Shown in pieces: positions 11,168-22,532 of a stretch of DNA of 64,000 bases. The DNA is taken from contig CM040106.1 of assembly GCA_022496805.1 (NCBI GenBank), positions 62,001-126,000 of the forward strand. The letters are read 5' to 3'. The position numbers and the translations under genes are program-made. Source of the stretch: Pohlia nutans (taxonomy: Eukaryota; Streptophyta; Bryopsida; Bryales; Mniaceae). The notes under the pieces are model-generated. The model was given only the letters and a program-made list of their open reading frames with translations, was not told where the DNA came from and did not search any database. The first letter of the stretch is position 1; each line of letters starts with the position of its first letter.

Positions 11168-14076
11168 CTAGGTGGTAGAATGTGACAAAAGGCCACCTTC
11201 AAGGATGAGCTTGACCTCGTTGAAACTAAAGGTTGGAGCGTGTATGAACAAGTTAACTTAAGGATCTAAGTTAGAAACCTTAACAAATATATAGTACAAA
11301 TGCTTACAATTCTGATAGGAATTGCGCCTGCTCCCGAACTTGATAATCATAGCTTTGAAGGCCGCGCAAATACACTTTAGGTGAGAGCTCACCGTCACTT
11401 GGTAAATGGCATCCATAGGAGGAGGTTTGGACTGCAATAGGATAACACAACCGAATTCTGGGTGGGGGATTATGGTCAGCTTCAAAACGGTTCCATGCAT
11501 GGCTCGATCAGATCAAACATTCTGCTTGTGTTTCGTCGAGGGTCTAGTGCCAGAGCTTCAAGTAGCTTTGGTTTTCTTTGTGAGAGGAATGTAGTCAGGG
11601 TTGTCGGGAATTCGAACTCTTGACAAGTCAAATGGGTGAGCAGAGTTGTTGAAGAGTCGAGTGGGAGTGACGTGCTCTTTAGGGGAGTTGGAGTCTTGCA
11701 TTTTTGAGGGCCATGATCTCCGAGCGAGTGAGTTTAGTACCAAGCATGACAGGCCACACGGGAGGAATTGGGGGCTTGCTTTAGGTGTCTGAAAATGGAT
11801 CGACTTACTTGCGAGGGAATCCTTTCACACAACGCTTGATGTCGTCGGGAAAAAAAAAGAACCTCATAGGTTTTTGTTTTTGCATTGTGTAAAAACCATG
11901 ACTCCAAAGTATGCCAAGCAAGCGACACTCCGATTGTTGGTGACGAGCTTTGCCGTGCATTTCTTCTTAGTACCCGCATGCATTCTCCAACAAAACTTGC
12001 CGGAATTGTAAGGGACACGGGCTATATGCCAAAAAGACTCGTCAACCTTGGTCTTTTGAACAGCGGTGTTTCAACGAATATTGAGCCTGGACGGTGGAGG
12101 CGCTTGAACTTCTTGCTCGTCGGGGGAAGACTCTTTGACAATTGTAGGTAGAATTACGAGATTAGATCTAGTGAGTCTCTTACCGGGACGGGGGCGAGAG
12201 AAGTTGATGGTGTCGGGGCGGTGTGTCTCATCATCTGCACCAATAGAGGTATCAGGCCTACAATTTTGCAATCTAAATACCTCGGTGCCCTCGAGGTGCG
12301 GATTGCGAGTGCAGAATTCCTCGCCCCTTGGCATGTCCAACAAGACCTTCTCTTGCACAGTAGGATCACCGGTGCGCTCGGCACGTTGTTGGGCGCTAGG
12401 AAGTTTCAGTTCTCCTTGCTAGGAGCGTCGCCACTATTGCCTCCCTTGAGGAATTCATAGTAGGCCACCACTTGCAAGAATGCTCGGATGTAGTCATTCA
12501 CGGTGGCAACATACAAATCGCCGCCCTTGTTGCCTGACGCTTGAAGACACTTGTTGTGGACGGACTCGGCAAGATTGCACGAGGGCATTTGAGCGAAGTC
12601 CGACTCCGACATGCGATCTTCATGTTCAAATAAAATAGAGGAGTGTGAAAATCTGAATATATCAAAGAAGTGAAGAACTTTCAAGACTAGGGAAGCAAAA
12701 GACTAACCAGTTCCATGAAGCCACCCCACTGAAGATATCGGAAATGCCAAAACGCGAGGCAGAGATCAAGATGTCGCAATCCATCGTCGGAGGTAAAATT
12801 TGATGAGCTCTACCAAGCTTTGATGGCCCAATATCGTGTCTCTGCCTCCGGAGGCGTTGTGATACTGGAAGAAGAGATGCTTGTGTTGTTCCTGCCAATC
12901 GTGCTTGATATATTGTTTGGTGTGCTTCTCCAATGATTGCTTCCAATGGAAAAAGCACGTCCTCTCGCGGCCCTCCATTACAATCTTGGGATCCCCGGAC
13001 CCATAGACGATAAGCATGGCGTTCCAGTTGGCCTGCACACTATCGGCCATGAATCCTTTAAAATTCGGCTTTGAGATTCCGTGTCGAGCCATGAGGTGGT
13101 TGAGGTTGTGCCAAAAGAGCAGTTGGGCATCTTTATCTTCCGACTGGAAGTCACAGCAGGCAATCGTCATGACGAGCTGATAGGTGACGTCATAGACATG
13201 GGCGGCCATGGTGGTCCAACCTGTGACTTACTTGACATAGTTGGACATGATCCATGCAGCGTCGAGATCACAGCCAGGCTGCATACGACAAAGCAAGTCG
13301 ACACCACTCCCCGGGCCAACTTCGGACATTTTGAAGAGGAAGACCTTGTCCGTGTCATCACCTTGGCTGGGGAATTGGTTTCTTTGAATGGAAGCCCAAC
13401 TACTAAAACCTCTAAGCCTGGCGATGCTATCCATGACTCCAAATCTCCGCAAGTACTTGAATGAAGTAACCTTGTTATGAAGGTTTGGTGAGGTCAATTC
13501 TTTATAGCTGTCAAAGACGGGTTTGAGTTCCTCTAACAATAGAAGACAATGCGTTTGAGTATCATCGCGTAGAAAGAACTCACCTAGAAGATCTTTGCTT
13601 GCCTCGAGGACGATCTTGCTGTGTGTGGCTTGAGGGGTTCTTTTGACGTGCTCCTCAATCAACGCGTTGATTTGTTTGCGATTATCCCTACAGTCGCCAT
13701 CTTTGACGAGATGCCTATGGACACCGATATGAATGCATCCACATTGGGAGGAGTCTTTGCTGAGGACATAGAAAATCTTCGCATCACAAAGTGCAAAGCA
13801 AGTTGGAGGCACGTAACAAATCCTGCACACCAGGGTAGAAGAAGGGGGTGGAGGATCTTTGATTGTGAAGGGGTCTTTATTGAAGCCATCGAATTCCATG
13901 TCGTTCATAGCAGAGGTGCGATGTGCACGTTGAAAGTAGTCGCACTTCAAATTTTTGCATTGCAGGTGACCAACGCAAGGGGAAGAGCGGAACGCAAGAC
14001 CAAAGTCATATTTGATGTTCGTGGTCTAGGTCTTGGTCCACACATGTCCGTCGTAGCGCTTGTCCATGCCCTCCAT
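11168..14076 (-). pseudogene. MULE-like transposase with SWIM zinc finger, decayed
   Basis: The start is taken as ATG 14076 (MEGMDKRYDGHVWTK). The N-terminal region has a Cys-rich zinc-binding block (KCDYFQRAHRTS; LVCRICYVPPTCFALC; CIHIGVHRHLVKDGDCR), plausibly a WRKY/FLYWCH-like DNA-binding fold. The RNase H-like part holds the first acidic block MTIACCDFQSEDKDAQ (about 13.16 kb), the second KGFMADSVQANWNAM, and CFFHW (about 12.95 kb), the order seen in Mutator-like transposases. Further blocks are AESVHNKCLQASGNKG (12.56 kb) and FCTRNPHLEGTEVF (12.31 kb). A C-terminal SWIM-type finger follows (CICAAFK...NCKHLYYIF, about 11.38-11.29 kb), then LFIHAPTFSFNEVK before TAG at 11168. In-frame stops, for example TAA at 13228, and frame changes make it a pseudogene. 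Confidence 0.7.
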
Positions 14077-14191
14077 GGATTTCAATTTCGAATGAGAAGA
14101 AGAAGCTCGGACCGGGGGGATTACAAATATATAGGTACTGTCAAAACGGGGGTAAGGTACTTGACCTCTTCTATTTTTATCTTATTAGAAT

Positions 14192-14820
14192 CTAACTTTT
14201 AAGGATGCTTTTAGTACCCAACATAGAACCTAGCGCACGTAGTGACTGAACAATAGAAGACGAAGGTTTAGATGACGAGGGTACATGAGGATTAGAAGGG
14301 ATTGGACGAGAATGAGTAAAAAATGAGGGGGTTTGAGAGGATGGGGAGGGATTAACTGCAGGAGTAGGAAGAGGCATTGCATAATCATCGGAGGAATCCG
14401 AGAGATCAATGACAGGCTGCAAACCAGGCTCGGTCTTCACTCTCACCATTGCGGGGGTGTTCAACGTACAAGTGGACGACCGGAGAGGGGTAAAGATCTT
14501 AGTGGACGCTCCCAATTGAGATTCCAAGAGTCCATACACAAGGTATTTGCCAGCTCCTAGCTCCCACACGGTTGATCCATCAACAACACTCGAAATTTCT
14601 TGCAAGGTCATTAAAAGCACAGATGTAGCGGGATCGATAATCTCACGCTCAACGGAAATCGTACTCTCCTACAATTCAAATTTGATGCTAAGTTGAATGG
14701 CAGAGACAGATGCAAAGCCAGCAACCTATTGGAAACAAAATTGGGACTCCAAGGCCTTGAGCACAAAGCTCAACCATCTGAGAGACTTGTGGAACTGTGG
14801 AAGATGAAGCCATTGGAGAA
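14192..14820 (-). pseudogene. Upstream exon or gene with SUMO-interaction-like motif
   Basis: An open frame on the minus strand runs from about 14820 to 14192 with two TAG stops near 14669 and 14729. It reads LPQFHKSLRWLSFVLKALE, then EREIIDPATSVLLMTLQ and DGSTVWELGAGKYLVYGLLE. A Ser/Pro-rich tail carries PVIDLSDSSDDYAM, a hydrophobic core followed by acidic/serine residues as in SUMO-interacting motifs. It ends about 120 bp upstream of the MULE-like ATG on the same strand and may be a 5' exon of that gene or a separate accessory protein. WELGAGKYLVYGLL is not a motif I can assign. Confidence 0.4.
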
Positions 14821-15315
14821 GATAAGGAACCAACGCAAGCAAGGGGAAAAACAAGTGCAACTAGGCAAAGAGAGGTATTGATGTGAGTTTGCGTGGAATT
14901 TAAACATTACAGAATTCTAGTGGTGATTCAATTGGTGGCTATTAAGCGCAGCGGAATAAATGTCTCTTTAGCAAAATAGTATTAGAAGAATTTTGAAGTT
15001 GAGACAATTTTGAATTGCAACTGGCATGATCTTTTGCAAGGAGCTGTAATTGTGAGAGGAAAACGAATAGAATAACACTAAATAGCATAGTAATTAGCCG
15101 GTAATAGACAAGCGCATGACAGAGCCTTTAATAGCAACTGATGTGTACACATGTGACAGTAGATACTTTTGCATTGGGTAGTTAGAAGGTGAAACCCTAA
15201 GACACGAGTCTTATAGACTTGCCAAGTTCAGAGACGACCGTCTACTTAAGTGAGGAGGGAGCTGTGGTGTTAGAATGCAAAAATTAGGTCTAAAGAGAGG
15301 CATTGAGAAGCACAT

Positions 15316-15618
15316 ATGAGGAAAACAAGGAAAAGGACAATGAGTGCAACTGAACCGGCGAGGAGAGAGATAGTAAGTGTGACTCAACCGGCAAAGAAGA
15401 AGGAGCCATCCAAGAAGACTGTCGTCGGAAAGGAGAGTGAACCAGTGAAGAAAAGGAGGAAGCAAAGGAAGCCAAACTTCACCAACTCAAAGCAGAAGAA
15501 TAAGAAGAAGCTCACAAAAGGGGCGCCGAGCATTGAGGGAGGAGGGACTCCAGTAGATTTGAGCGAGAGTGGAGACCAGGAAGAGGGAGGAAGTTGGAGA
15601 GGGAGGTGTAAGATTTGA
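15316..15618 (+). CDS. Short Lys/Arg-rich ORF, hypothetical
   Basis: A 100-codon ORF with ATG at 15316. Composition is very basic (KKRRKQRKPNFTNSKQKNKKK), resembling nuclear localisation or nucleic-acid-binding tails. A short PVDLSESGDQEE segment near the C-terminus is similar in type to the SUMO-interaction-like motif at 14.4 kb. No domain, no clear partner exon. It may be a fragment of an accessory transposon gene or a chance ORF. Confidence 0.3.
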   Translation: MRKTRKRTMSATEPARREIVSVTQPAKKKEPSKKTVVGKESEPVKKRRKQRKPNFTNSKQKNKKKLTKGAPSIEGGGTPVDLSESGDQEEGGSWRGRCKI

Positions 15619-15659
15619 TTGCTGCATCTTGATTCAATGGTCAAAGTGGAAGACTGGTA

Positions 15660-16050
15660 GCTCCTCCTGGTAAGGACCTACTCGGTAATCAGTACCGGAG
15701 GGGTTGGTAGCTACCGAGGGAAAGGAGTCTAACGGAATGTATGACAGAACATTACAAACTAAGTCGGTTATCACAGAACCGAGGAAAGACAAACTGAGCA
15801 GAGCATCCAAATACAAACAAAAACTACTCAGTAAGCAAGAAATCAAAAGAGAATACTTCAAACAAAAAATTAAGTATCTGGGAAAATGTGGCAAGCCAAT
15901 GAAGTTGGCTCTATGGCTTTTATACCACAGTACAACCAGATCTGACAGTTAGGTCAAATCGGTAAAAAAGTGTTTCCTAGATTTACCTGTTGGGGTAACT
16001 TGGAAAATTACCAGGGTAAAAACCCAGACCGGTAGACCTACCGATAACCC
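15660..16050. repeat. Degenerate cluster of CGGTAG/CTACCG palindromes
   Basis: Inverted motifs built on GGTAGCTACC recur: TGGTAGCTACCGA near 15703, ACCGGTAGACCTACCGAT near 16029, GTACCGG near 15690, CGGTTATCACAGAACCG near 15766, and the pair GGTAAC/ATTACC near 16000. They resemble a decayed version of the palindrome clusters seen in the other elements, but no consensus can be fixed from these copies. Confidence 0.35.
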
Positions 16051-16204
16051 CTACATTACAGTTAACAAAGACACAAGCAAGGCGTTGGAGAGTTCTGCAG
16101 CAACAATTGAGCGCCAGGAAATGGAAACACCAAACTGAACAAAAGAAATTGCGGACATTGTAAGTCTAACAGCATTTGGATTTACCTTGTTAAAACCCTA
16201 ACGT

Positions 16205-17015
16205 ATGGAGCCACCATGGATCTTGTCGCAACACAAAACTCCATGGTCGGGAACCCCACGGATTCGTGGAGTTATACATCATGGACTTTTTTATCTACAG
16301 AGAACTCTACGGTGGCCAACTCCATCAATCCGTGGGATTAGCCACCATGGAGTTTTCTTCTACAAAGAACTCGATGGTGGCCAACTCCACGGATCCTTGA
16401 GATTAGCCACCATGGTGTTTTATTTAATTCAAAATTTCATGGTGGCTAAACCCACGGATCCGTGGAATTAGCCACTATAGAGTTTAGGTCAACACAAAAC
16501 TCTATGGTAGCCATCCCCACGGATCCGTGGAGTTAGCTACTATAGTGTTTTCCTCAACTCAAAACTTCATGTAGGCTAACCCAACGGATTCGTGGCGTAA
16601 GCCACTATAGAGTTTTTTTCAACACAAATCTCGATGGTGGCCAAGTCCACGGATCTATGGAGTTATACACCACGGACTTTTTTTTCTACAGAGAAATCCA
16701 CGTTGGCCAACTCCATCGATCCGTGGGATTAGCCACTATGGAGTTTTCTTCTACAAAGAACTCCATGGTGGCCAACTCCACGGATCCGGGAGGTTAGCCA
16801 CTATAGAGTTTAGGTCAACACAAAACTCTATGGTGACCAACCCCACGGATCCGTGGGGTTAGCCACCATAGTGTTTTCCTCAACCCATAACTTCATGTAG
16901 ACTAACCCCACGGATCCGTGGGATTAGCCACTATAGAGTTTTTCTCAACACAAAACTCCTTGGTGGCCAACCCCACGGATCCGTGGGGTTAGCCACTATG
17001 GAGTTTTTGCAACAC
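16205..17015. repeat. Twelve-copy 65-bp tandem array of long palindromes (E1)
   Basis: Twelve monomers are centred on GGATCC or variants at 16260, 16326, 16391, 16456, 16521, 16586, 16651, 16717, 16782, 16847, 16912 and 16977. The interval is 65 bp nine times and 66 bp twice. The core is CCCCACGGATCCGTGGGG, extended outward by TTAGCCACCATGGAG and its complement, so each monomer is a near-perfect palindrome of about 52 bp plus a 13-bp linker. The linkers recur in the same order (types a, b, c, d, e, f, then a, b, d, e, f), showing a higher-order duplication. Isolated copies lie at about 18.53 and 19.67 kb on the way to the ParB-like gene. Confidence 0.9.
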
Positions 17016-17308
17016 AAATCTCACTTGTCCTATTGATTTGTTAATTTTTACATCATAATTTAATAAATTCTCACATTTTTGCACCATTTTTCATCATTTC
17101 ATGTCAAAGCCAGCCTTATTTTTGACTAGTTGGAGCTATGATATATAGTTGCACTCTCTTTTGTACTAGTTGGATTTAATTCACCTTCACATATGTGAAT
17201 TCCTTTACCATATAAGCACTTGATGCCAAAGGACAATTTGAAAACAATGCACTTGATGTTGTCACCTCTTTGAAAAATAAGAGATAATAAGGTTTACCAT
17301 TTTCAGTC

Positions 17309-17618
17309 TCTCTAAACGTTCTAGCGTCTATAAAGTGGATCATGAACAGATTCGAAGCCTTGTAACTTTGTCATACAAGCTAGGACGATTTGCATCCAAA
17401 TTGCCTTTGATAGCCTATTAAGTTCTTTACTAATTACAGTAAATCTTTTGTGATGGGATAATGTTGAAGAGGCCTTCAACTACAAGTATGTCTAATTTGT
17501 TGGATAGATTATATGCCTACAATAATCTTTTCATGTACACTTCATGTACATCTAAGCTAAGCCATGCTAATATCGACTTTTGAGGCTAGAATCTACTTGT
17601 ATTCAAAGGGTTGGATAT
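17309..17618. mobile_element. MITE, copy M2 (degenerate ends)
   Basis: The interior closely matches M1 at 5.9-6.2 kb (GAAGCCTTGTAACTTTGTC, CTTCAACTACAAGTATGTC, TCATGTACA duplicated). The terminal TTAACCCC motifs are eroded. It directly abuts the next copy at 17619. Confidence 0.6.
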
Positions 17619-18206
17619 ATAACCCCTCAACGTCCCAGAGTCCAGAAAGTGGATCACGAATGAATTCAAAGCCTTCTCACATTCTCATCAATGCTTGGAT
17701 GAAACTCATCCAATATTTTGGAGATTCTTCACCAAGTTGTTGTTCTATGTAATGGCTGGATTTAGTCATACTAGAGTACATATTTTTATAAAATAACAAA
17801 TGTAGAAGAATGTCAAGTTGTTGACCAAGCCAAAATTGCATTGACTCTAGTTCAAAGTGGAATCGTGAAAAATGACGTCATAAATTTCAAAAACGCAAAA
17901 ATTTCAAAGTATCACCACATTTAAGAGTATCTCATTTCAAACTTAATCCAACAAATTTTACTCAAAAAATATTAAAATTTAGTTTGTAATCGAATTTAGG
18001 GGGAATTTTTAATTTTAACTTTCAAATTTTATAATAAAATATTGGTGATTGTATCAGTGAATCAAACCTTACGGATGGAATCTAAAATTCAAGATTTAGA
18101 ACTTTCATTTGTATATCAATTTCTAAATATTTTTCTGAATGGTAGTTCATAATGTTTTTCCTCAAATTGTCAATTCCAGGGCCACCCTGGCACGTATAGG
18201 GGTTAA
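17619..18206. mobile_element. MITE, copy M3
   Basis: Left end TATAACCCCTCAACG at 17619 and right end TATAGGGGTTAA at 18195-18206. The left part resembles M1 (GTCCAGAAAGTGGATCACG), the right part resembles M4/M6 (AATATTGGTGAT, ATATCAATTTCTAAAT). It is therefore a longer or recombinant family member. Confidence 0.6.
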
Positions 18207-18208
18207 TC

Positions 18209-18275
18209 GGGGGCGGGTATCGGGGGCGGGTATCACGAGGGGGCGAGTATCGGGTGGCAAGTATCGGGACGAGAT
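18209..18275 (+). repeat. G-rich tandem repeat with G-quadruplex potential
   Basis: The unit GGGGGCGGGTATC is repeated about five times with decay. The first two units give four G-runs (18209-18213, 18215-18217, 18222-18226, 18228-18230) with loops of 1, 4 and 1 nt, which satisfies the canonical G-quadruplex pattern. It lies about 90 bp upstream of a possible first exon of the E1 gene and could be a promoter element. Confidence 0.55.
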
Positions 18276-18362
18276 GGGTATCCCTCACGATTAGGGCTTT
18301 TTGTGTTTTTAGAGACGCTTTCGTTTTGCTCTCACGATTAGGGTATTGATTCTAGAAGAGCG

Positions 18363-18433
18363 ATGATTCACGTAGGCAAGTGGAGATGGAGACCGAGGCG
18401 GCGTCAGCTTGAATTGAAGACACAGGCATTTTG
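18363..18433 (+). CDS. Possible first coding exon of the E1 ParB-like gene
   Basis: ATG at 18363 is followed by 71 bp of open sequence (MIHVGKWRWRPRRR) ending at a good donor, TTTG|GTAAGC (18433/18434). Just upstream are two CGATTAGGG motifs like telo-box elements. It is on the same strand as the exons from 19.9 kb, but its link to them is inferred. Confidence 0.25.
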
Positions 18434-18522
18434 GTAAGCATCTGTTTGCTTGTACTATTTGAATTGTTTGGAAAGACTAGGGAGAAAAAAAGTACAAGGA
18501 ACCGGCACCAAGGCCAACCCCA

Positions 18523-18542
18523 AGGATCCGTGGGGTTAGCTT
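18523..18542. repeat. Isolated E1-type palindrome
   Basis: CCCCAAGGATCCGTGGGG with flanking GGCCAA/TTAGC: one copy of the E1 palindrome outside the tandem array, between the array and the ParB-like gene. A second isolated copy (GCAGATCCGTGGAATTAAGC) lies at about 19665. Confidence 0.7.
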
Positions 18543-19916
18543 CGGGCCTTCAATGCCAAGTTGTAATTATATCGTTGTAAAGCTTCTGGCCCTTGATCCT
18601 GAGCTCCGAAAACTAGATCTAAAATATCAGATAAGAGCCATTTTAACTAATATGAGGCTCAGTTGTAGATGATAGCTCATTCAATTAGAAAACATTGATC
18701 ACTCTGTTTTATAAAGGTGGATGGAACCAAAAGGCAGTCTCTTTGAAGGCTACTGAATGTCTGAATGTTATGGAGTTCGTACACCACGTAGGATTTTGTA
18801 AACACTCATGAATAAAATCAGTTGGAAAACAAAAATTAATTAAAACCATCGGAGAATGCTGTAATATTGAGCACATTCTGTCTCCCTGCGATTTTCCACC
18901 ACATTGGATATGAGATGTACATACCAACTATTATTACTTTGTGCTCAGGCGCTGAATTGATCCATAATCACTGAATTTCCGGAATTCAAGAATGTACCTA
19001 GGCTCATATAATTTGCTAACTCAAAGATCATTACATTCGAAATTACGATTAGACTCCATTACGACGAGGGTGAAGAACGTGAACACAAAAAATTGTAAAT
19101 CATCATGTGTTTACTGCTACTTTTCACTAATAGCGATTTGTTCATATATTAGTATAATTGAGATTTTGGGAAATATAATGTGAATACAAACATGGTTCAC
19201 TATTTAATTAAGGTTGTAAGCAATTGTTCTATTAATTAAATAGTAGCCTTATTGGTTACATAGTGTCAGTGGAGCAATTGTATTCTAGTCCTTGAAAGGT
19301 TTTAGTGAGCACATTGTGGAGTGATCACGTAAGAGTATCAATAAGAACTTGAAGCTATTAAGTTCGTCTATTCACAATCACGTATAATTTGATGCATGAA
19401 AAGTCAATACAATGTCATATGATATTGATGGGCGGTTCCAAGAATGTTTCATTGCAAGGTATGATATCAAAAGCCTCTTTTATTTTGGAAAACTTTAATT
19501 GGTTATTGGAAAAATACAATCCCAAATTAATCCGAATACACATCTATGTTGAGGACTCTGAGTATTCAAAAGTGTTTCATAATATCGTTTATGTTTTTCA
19601 TTGTCTAAATCTTCGCTCTTGTACCTCGTTTCTGGCCTTCTGGGGCATAAAGGCCAAACTTGCAGATCCGTGGAATTAAGCACTTCGAGTTTTTTTGGCT
19701 TTTTTATGATTTCACTTTCAAATTTCTGCCTTGCCTTTGCCGTTTTGTAGATAGAATTGTTACTTTGAATTTCAAATGCTTTTTAGTGTTTGATGATGGT
19801 TTGAATGCACTCTTAAGATTAGGTTGAATGTGAGGTTTAATATGTTTTCCTTTTAGTTTTGTGCCTTTGAGATTGTATTAATTTAATGCTTTGGATTTTC
19901 AAATTGTTTATCCAGG

Positions 19917-22072
19917 ATAGTGAGACCGTGGCCCAGTCACAGTCGGAGGAGGTTGATCTTTGCAAAATCAATGCTCTTTTATAGGATGAGGTCAAGGTTC
20001 AGGAGAACGAGGAGGATGACGATGAGGCGGACGAGGAGGACATTGTGGAAGAAGATGAAGATGTACAGGAGTTTGCTCCTGCAGTTGAAGAGGAGTCCGA
20101 GGTCCAAGAGGTAGTAGACAAGGACACTTATGTATTTAGATAATGTACGTGTGCAATTCTAGATACCGTTACAGATAGGATGCCTCTTGATGCGGCAAAG
20201 TACGCGGTTCGTGAGGCAAGAAGGCTTTATACCACTCGGCATAACCAACGTGTTTGTGAGGCACGAGAACTTGCTCGTGCCCAGGCGAGGGTGACGCCTA
20301 GACGGTCTCCTCGCCTTTGTTTACCTTGATCCATCTGAATGCTACTATCCACGTGCATTTATGCACTTGTATTTCAACCATTTGGTTTATAAATCATTTG
20401 TTTGAATACTTATCGTTTGTTTTCTACTTAATTCCATGTTTGTAGATTTCTACTCGAGTTTCACCTATCGAGGAGCCTGCGGAGTCTGCCAACCCGGATG
20501 AGAGTGAGGTCTCCATCCGTATCAAACAGAAACAAGACTCTAATGTTGTTATCAACCGCCTTCAGATTCGGCCAGTGGAGAAGTCTCGCCTAGGTATTCC
20601 TCTTTGCCGTTTGCAAGCTCTCCCGTTAGTACGACCTATTAATATGGCAGATGTCCAGCGACTCGAGAACAAGTTTGTCACTGGGTATCGAGACGGGGAT
20701 CGAGTTCTTTATGTTGCCCTCCACTACAACAAGGATGAAGATCTCGAGGTGACCAAGGACATTTCCTCAACGTCGAGCCTATTTATTGTAGAAGCGGGCT
20801 AGTGAGGCGTTCGATAAGCACAAGGCGACTAATTCGGATCTTGCTCTCTTTGTAGGCAAGATGTTTTTTGTATGGGAGGAAAACCATAGGTTGACGGCGT
20901 GGTGGCGCCATATCAACCGTTTCCATGCCAATCAGGAGTCATCGCACATTCCCCCTGTTTGTATTGTGTTGGATTCAAGGAAACAAAGTGGCGTATTGAT
21001 GAATGCCATGAACGACATCAATTGGTAAGTCAACTTCTCCAATTCAATTCTCTAGTGCATTCTTTGATTTCCCTCAGGTCAAGTTTTAACTTCTCTTGGT
21101 GCACTTGTAGGTTGATAGAGAATGATCATGTCAAAGTCAGCGTTCCCTCTAAACTGCACCACGTGCGGTATTTTGGTGCGATGGAGTTGGAAGAGTTTAA
21201 AGACCTCATTACGCTCGTGGAGTATGTTGCTTGTATTAATGCCAAGAAAAAAAGCTCCACTTGGTATCCATTGACAATCGATGTCTCTGTGTCCTTCCTT
21301 TATAAGGTATTTGCCTATTCCATTGATCTTTATTTCTTTTCTTTCTCTATTTCTTTACTCACTAACATGTGGATTTCTGTAGAGAGAAATCTCTCAAGCT
21401 TTGGACGCTGCAGCACGAGCTTACAAGAACAACACACTTTCACAGGACAGGACGGCAATTGGTGCTTTCAAAGCTATGTCATCTGCGGAGGAGAAGACTA
21501 GGAAGTCTTACCGGTCCAAGAGTTTTGAGAAGTACATTGCAATTGCAAATCCCAAGAATGGTACTCCACCTCTTAGCCTCACTTTTTTTATTCTTTTCAA
21601 TTGTAGATTCTTTTCTCAATAATGTTTATAAGATTCATTTTTATTTTTGTAGATTAACAAACACTAATCCAGCAACACGGTCCCCGATATGTTCATAGAA
21701 AAGCTTGTCAAGGTATCAAATGCTCATGTTGAACCTCGGCTTAAGACAAAGTGACTTCAGTGGTGGAATTCCACCTTGATGGTGAGAGAAAGGAAAAATT
21801 CCCTTCTCTACCTTTGAAGGAGAAGACCTTGAACGAATGGCTCCACAAAACCTCCTTTTGGGCTCAAGTAAGTATTCTTTCATTTTTCTATGATTGTGTT
21901 CATTGTCCCCTTTGATTTGCTAATTCCTTATTCATTTTTGTAGTTGGAGAACAACTTTGAGAAAGAGTTCGAGGCTTTGGAAGTCACTCTCGGGCGTCCT
22001 ATCCATTGGAATGCATACGGAGGTGTGCTCCAACCTAATGCATACGTGGATAGATGGCGCATTATCCTCTGA
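19917..22072 (+). pseudogene. E1 ParB-like gene, multi-exon, lightly decayed
   Basis: Exons are inferred from splice sites. About 19917-20331 encodes a highly acidic segment followed by REARRLYTTRHNQR. Exon 20446-21024 ends at G|GTAAGT; 21111-21306 ends AAG|GTATTT; then 21383-21560, 21653-21868 and 21945-22072 (TGA). At about 20.87 kb it reads FVWEENHRLTAW, the form of the ParB/sulfiredoxin signature GxHR followed by A, with Gly changed to Glu. It continues IPPVCIVLDSRK, MNAMNDINW, ENDHVKVSVPS, consistent with a ParB-type N-terminal fold whose conserved Asn block follows the GxxR motif. A 1-nt frameshift near 20800 and several stops indicate decay. The array at 16.2-17.0 kb presumably belongs to it. 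No transposase partner is recognised nearby. Confidence 0.5.
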
Positions 22073-22530
22073 AGGCAATATTCATTAAATGTCACAATGT
22101 GCAGTCTCATTTTAATTATGACCCCAAGTCTAGAAGATAATAAGCGGTCATTATATTGAGACAACTCATTAAATTGAGACTTAACTATGTTGGATTACTC
22201 ATATTCATCTATTAAATTAAGAGTAGTCATATTTAATTGTTGAAGTCCAAAAATCTGTGTTGCGTTTCTTTGCTCAATATTGGGAATGTTGACGCAACAA
22301 TAAAGACTACACAACCATTCTCACTATTGGTACGAGGCATAACTAAGGCAATTATAATATTCTTGTCTCAGCCAACAATGATTTAATCAAATGGAATCAC
22401 ACTTATAATTGAGGATCTATTTTAAGTGACATATCAATGACAAATATGGTCCTCCCATCCATACATGTAATGTGAAAGCAGTACCAAAATACAAAATTCA
22501 AAATGCAGAGTCCATAGGCACCTCGATAAA
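22073..22530. other. Spacer between E1 gene and E2 transposase
   Basis: 460 bp with no gene. It contains short repeats of TTAAATTGAGAC/GTCTCAAT near 22155-22195. The boundary between E1 and E2 should lie here, but no terminal inverted repeat was identified by eye. Confidence 0.3.
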
Positions 22531-22532
22531 TT

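Noticed and set aside
16205..16471. Protein-coding ORF across the tandem palindromes
   Set aside because: The ORF is created by the 65-bp periodic repeat and has no independent support.
19389..19679. 96-codon ORF as an exon of the E1 gene
   Set aside because: No splice sites or similarity; it overlaps an isolated E1 palindrome and reads as chance ORF.
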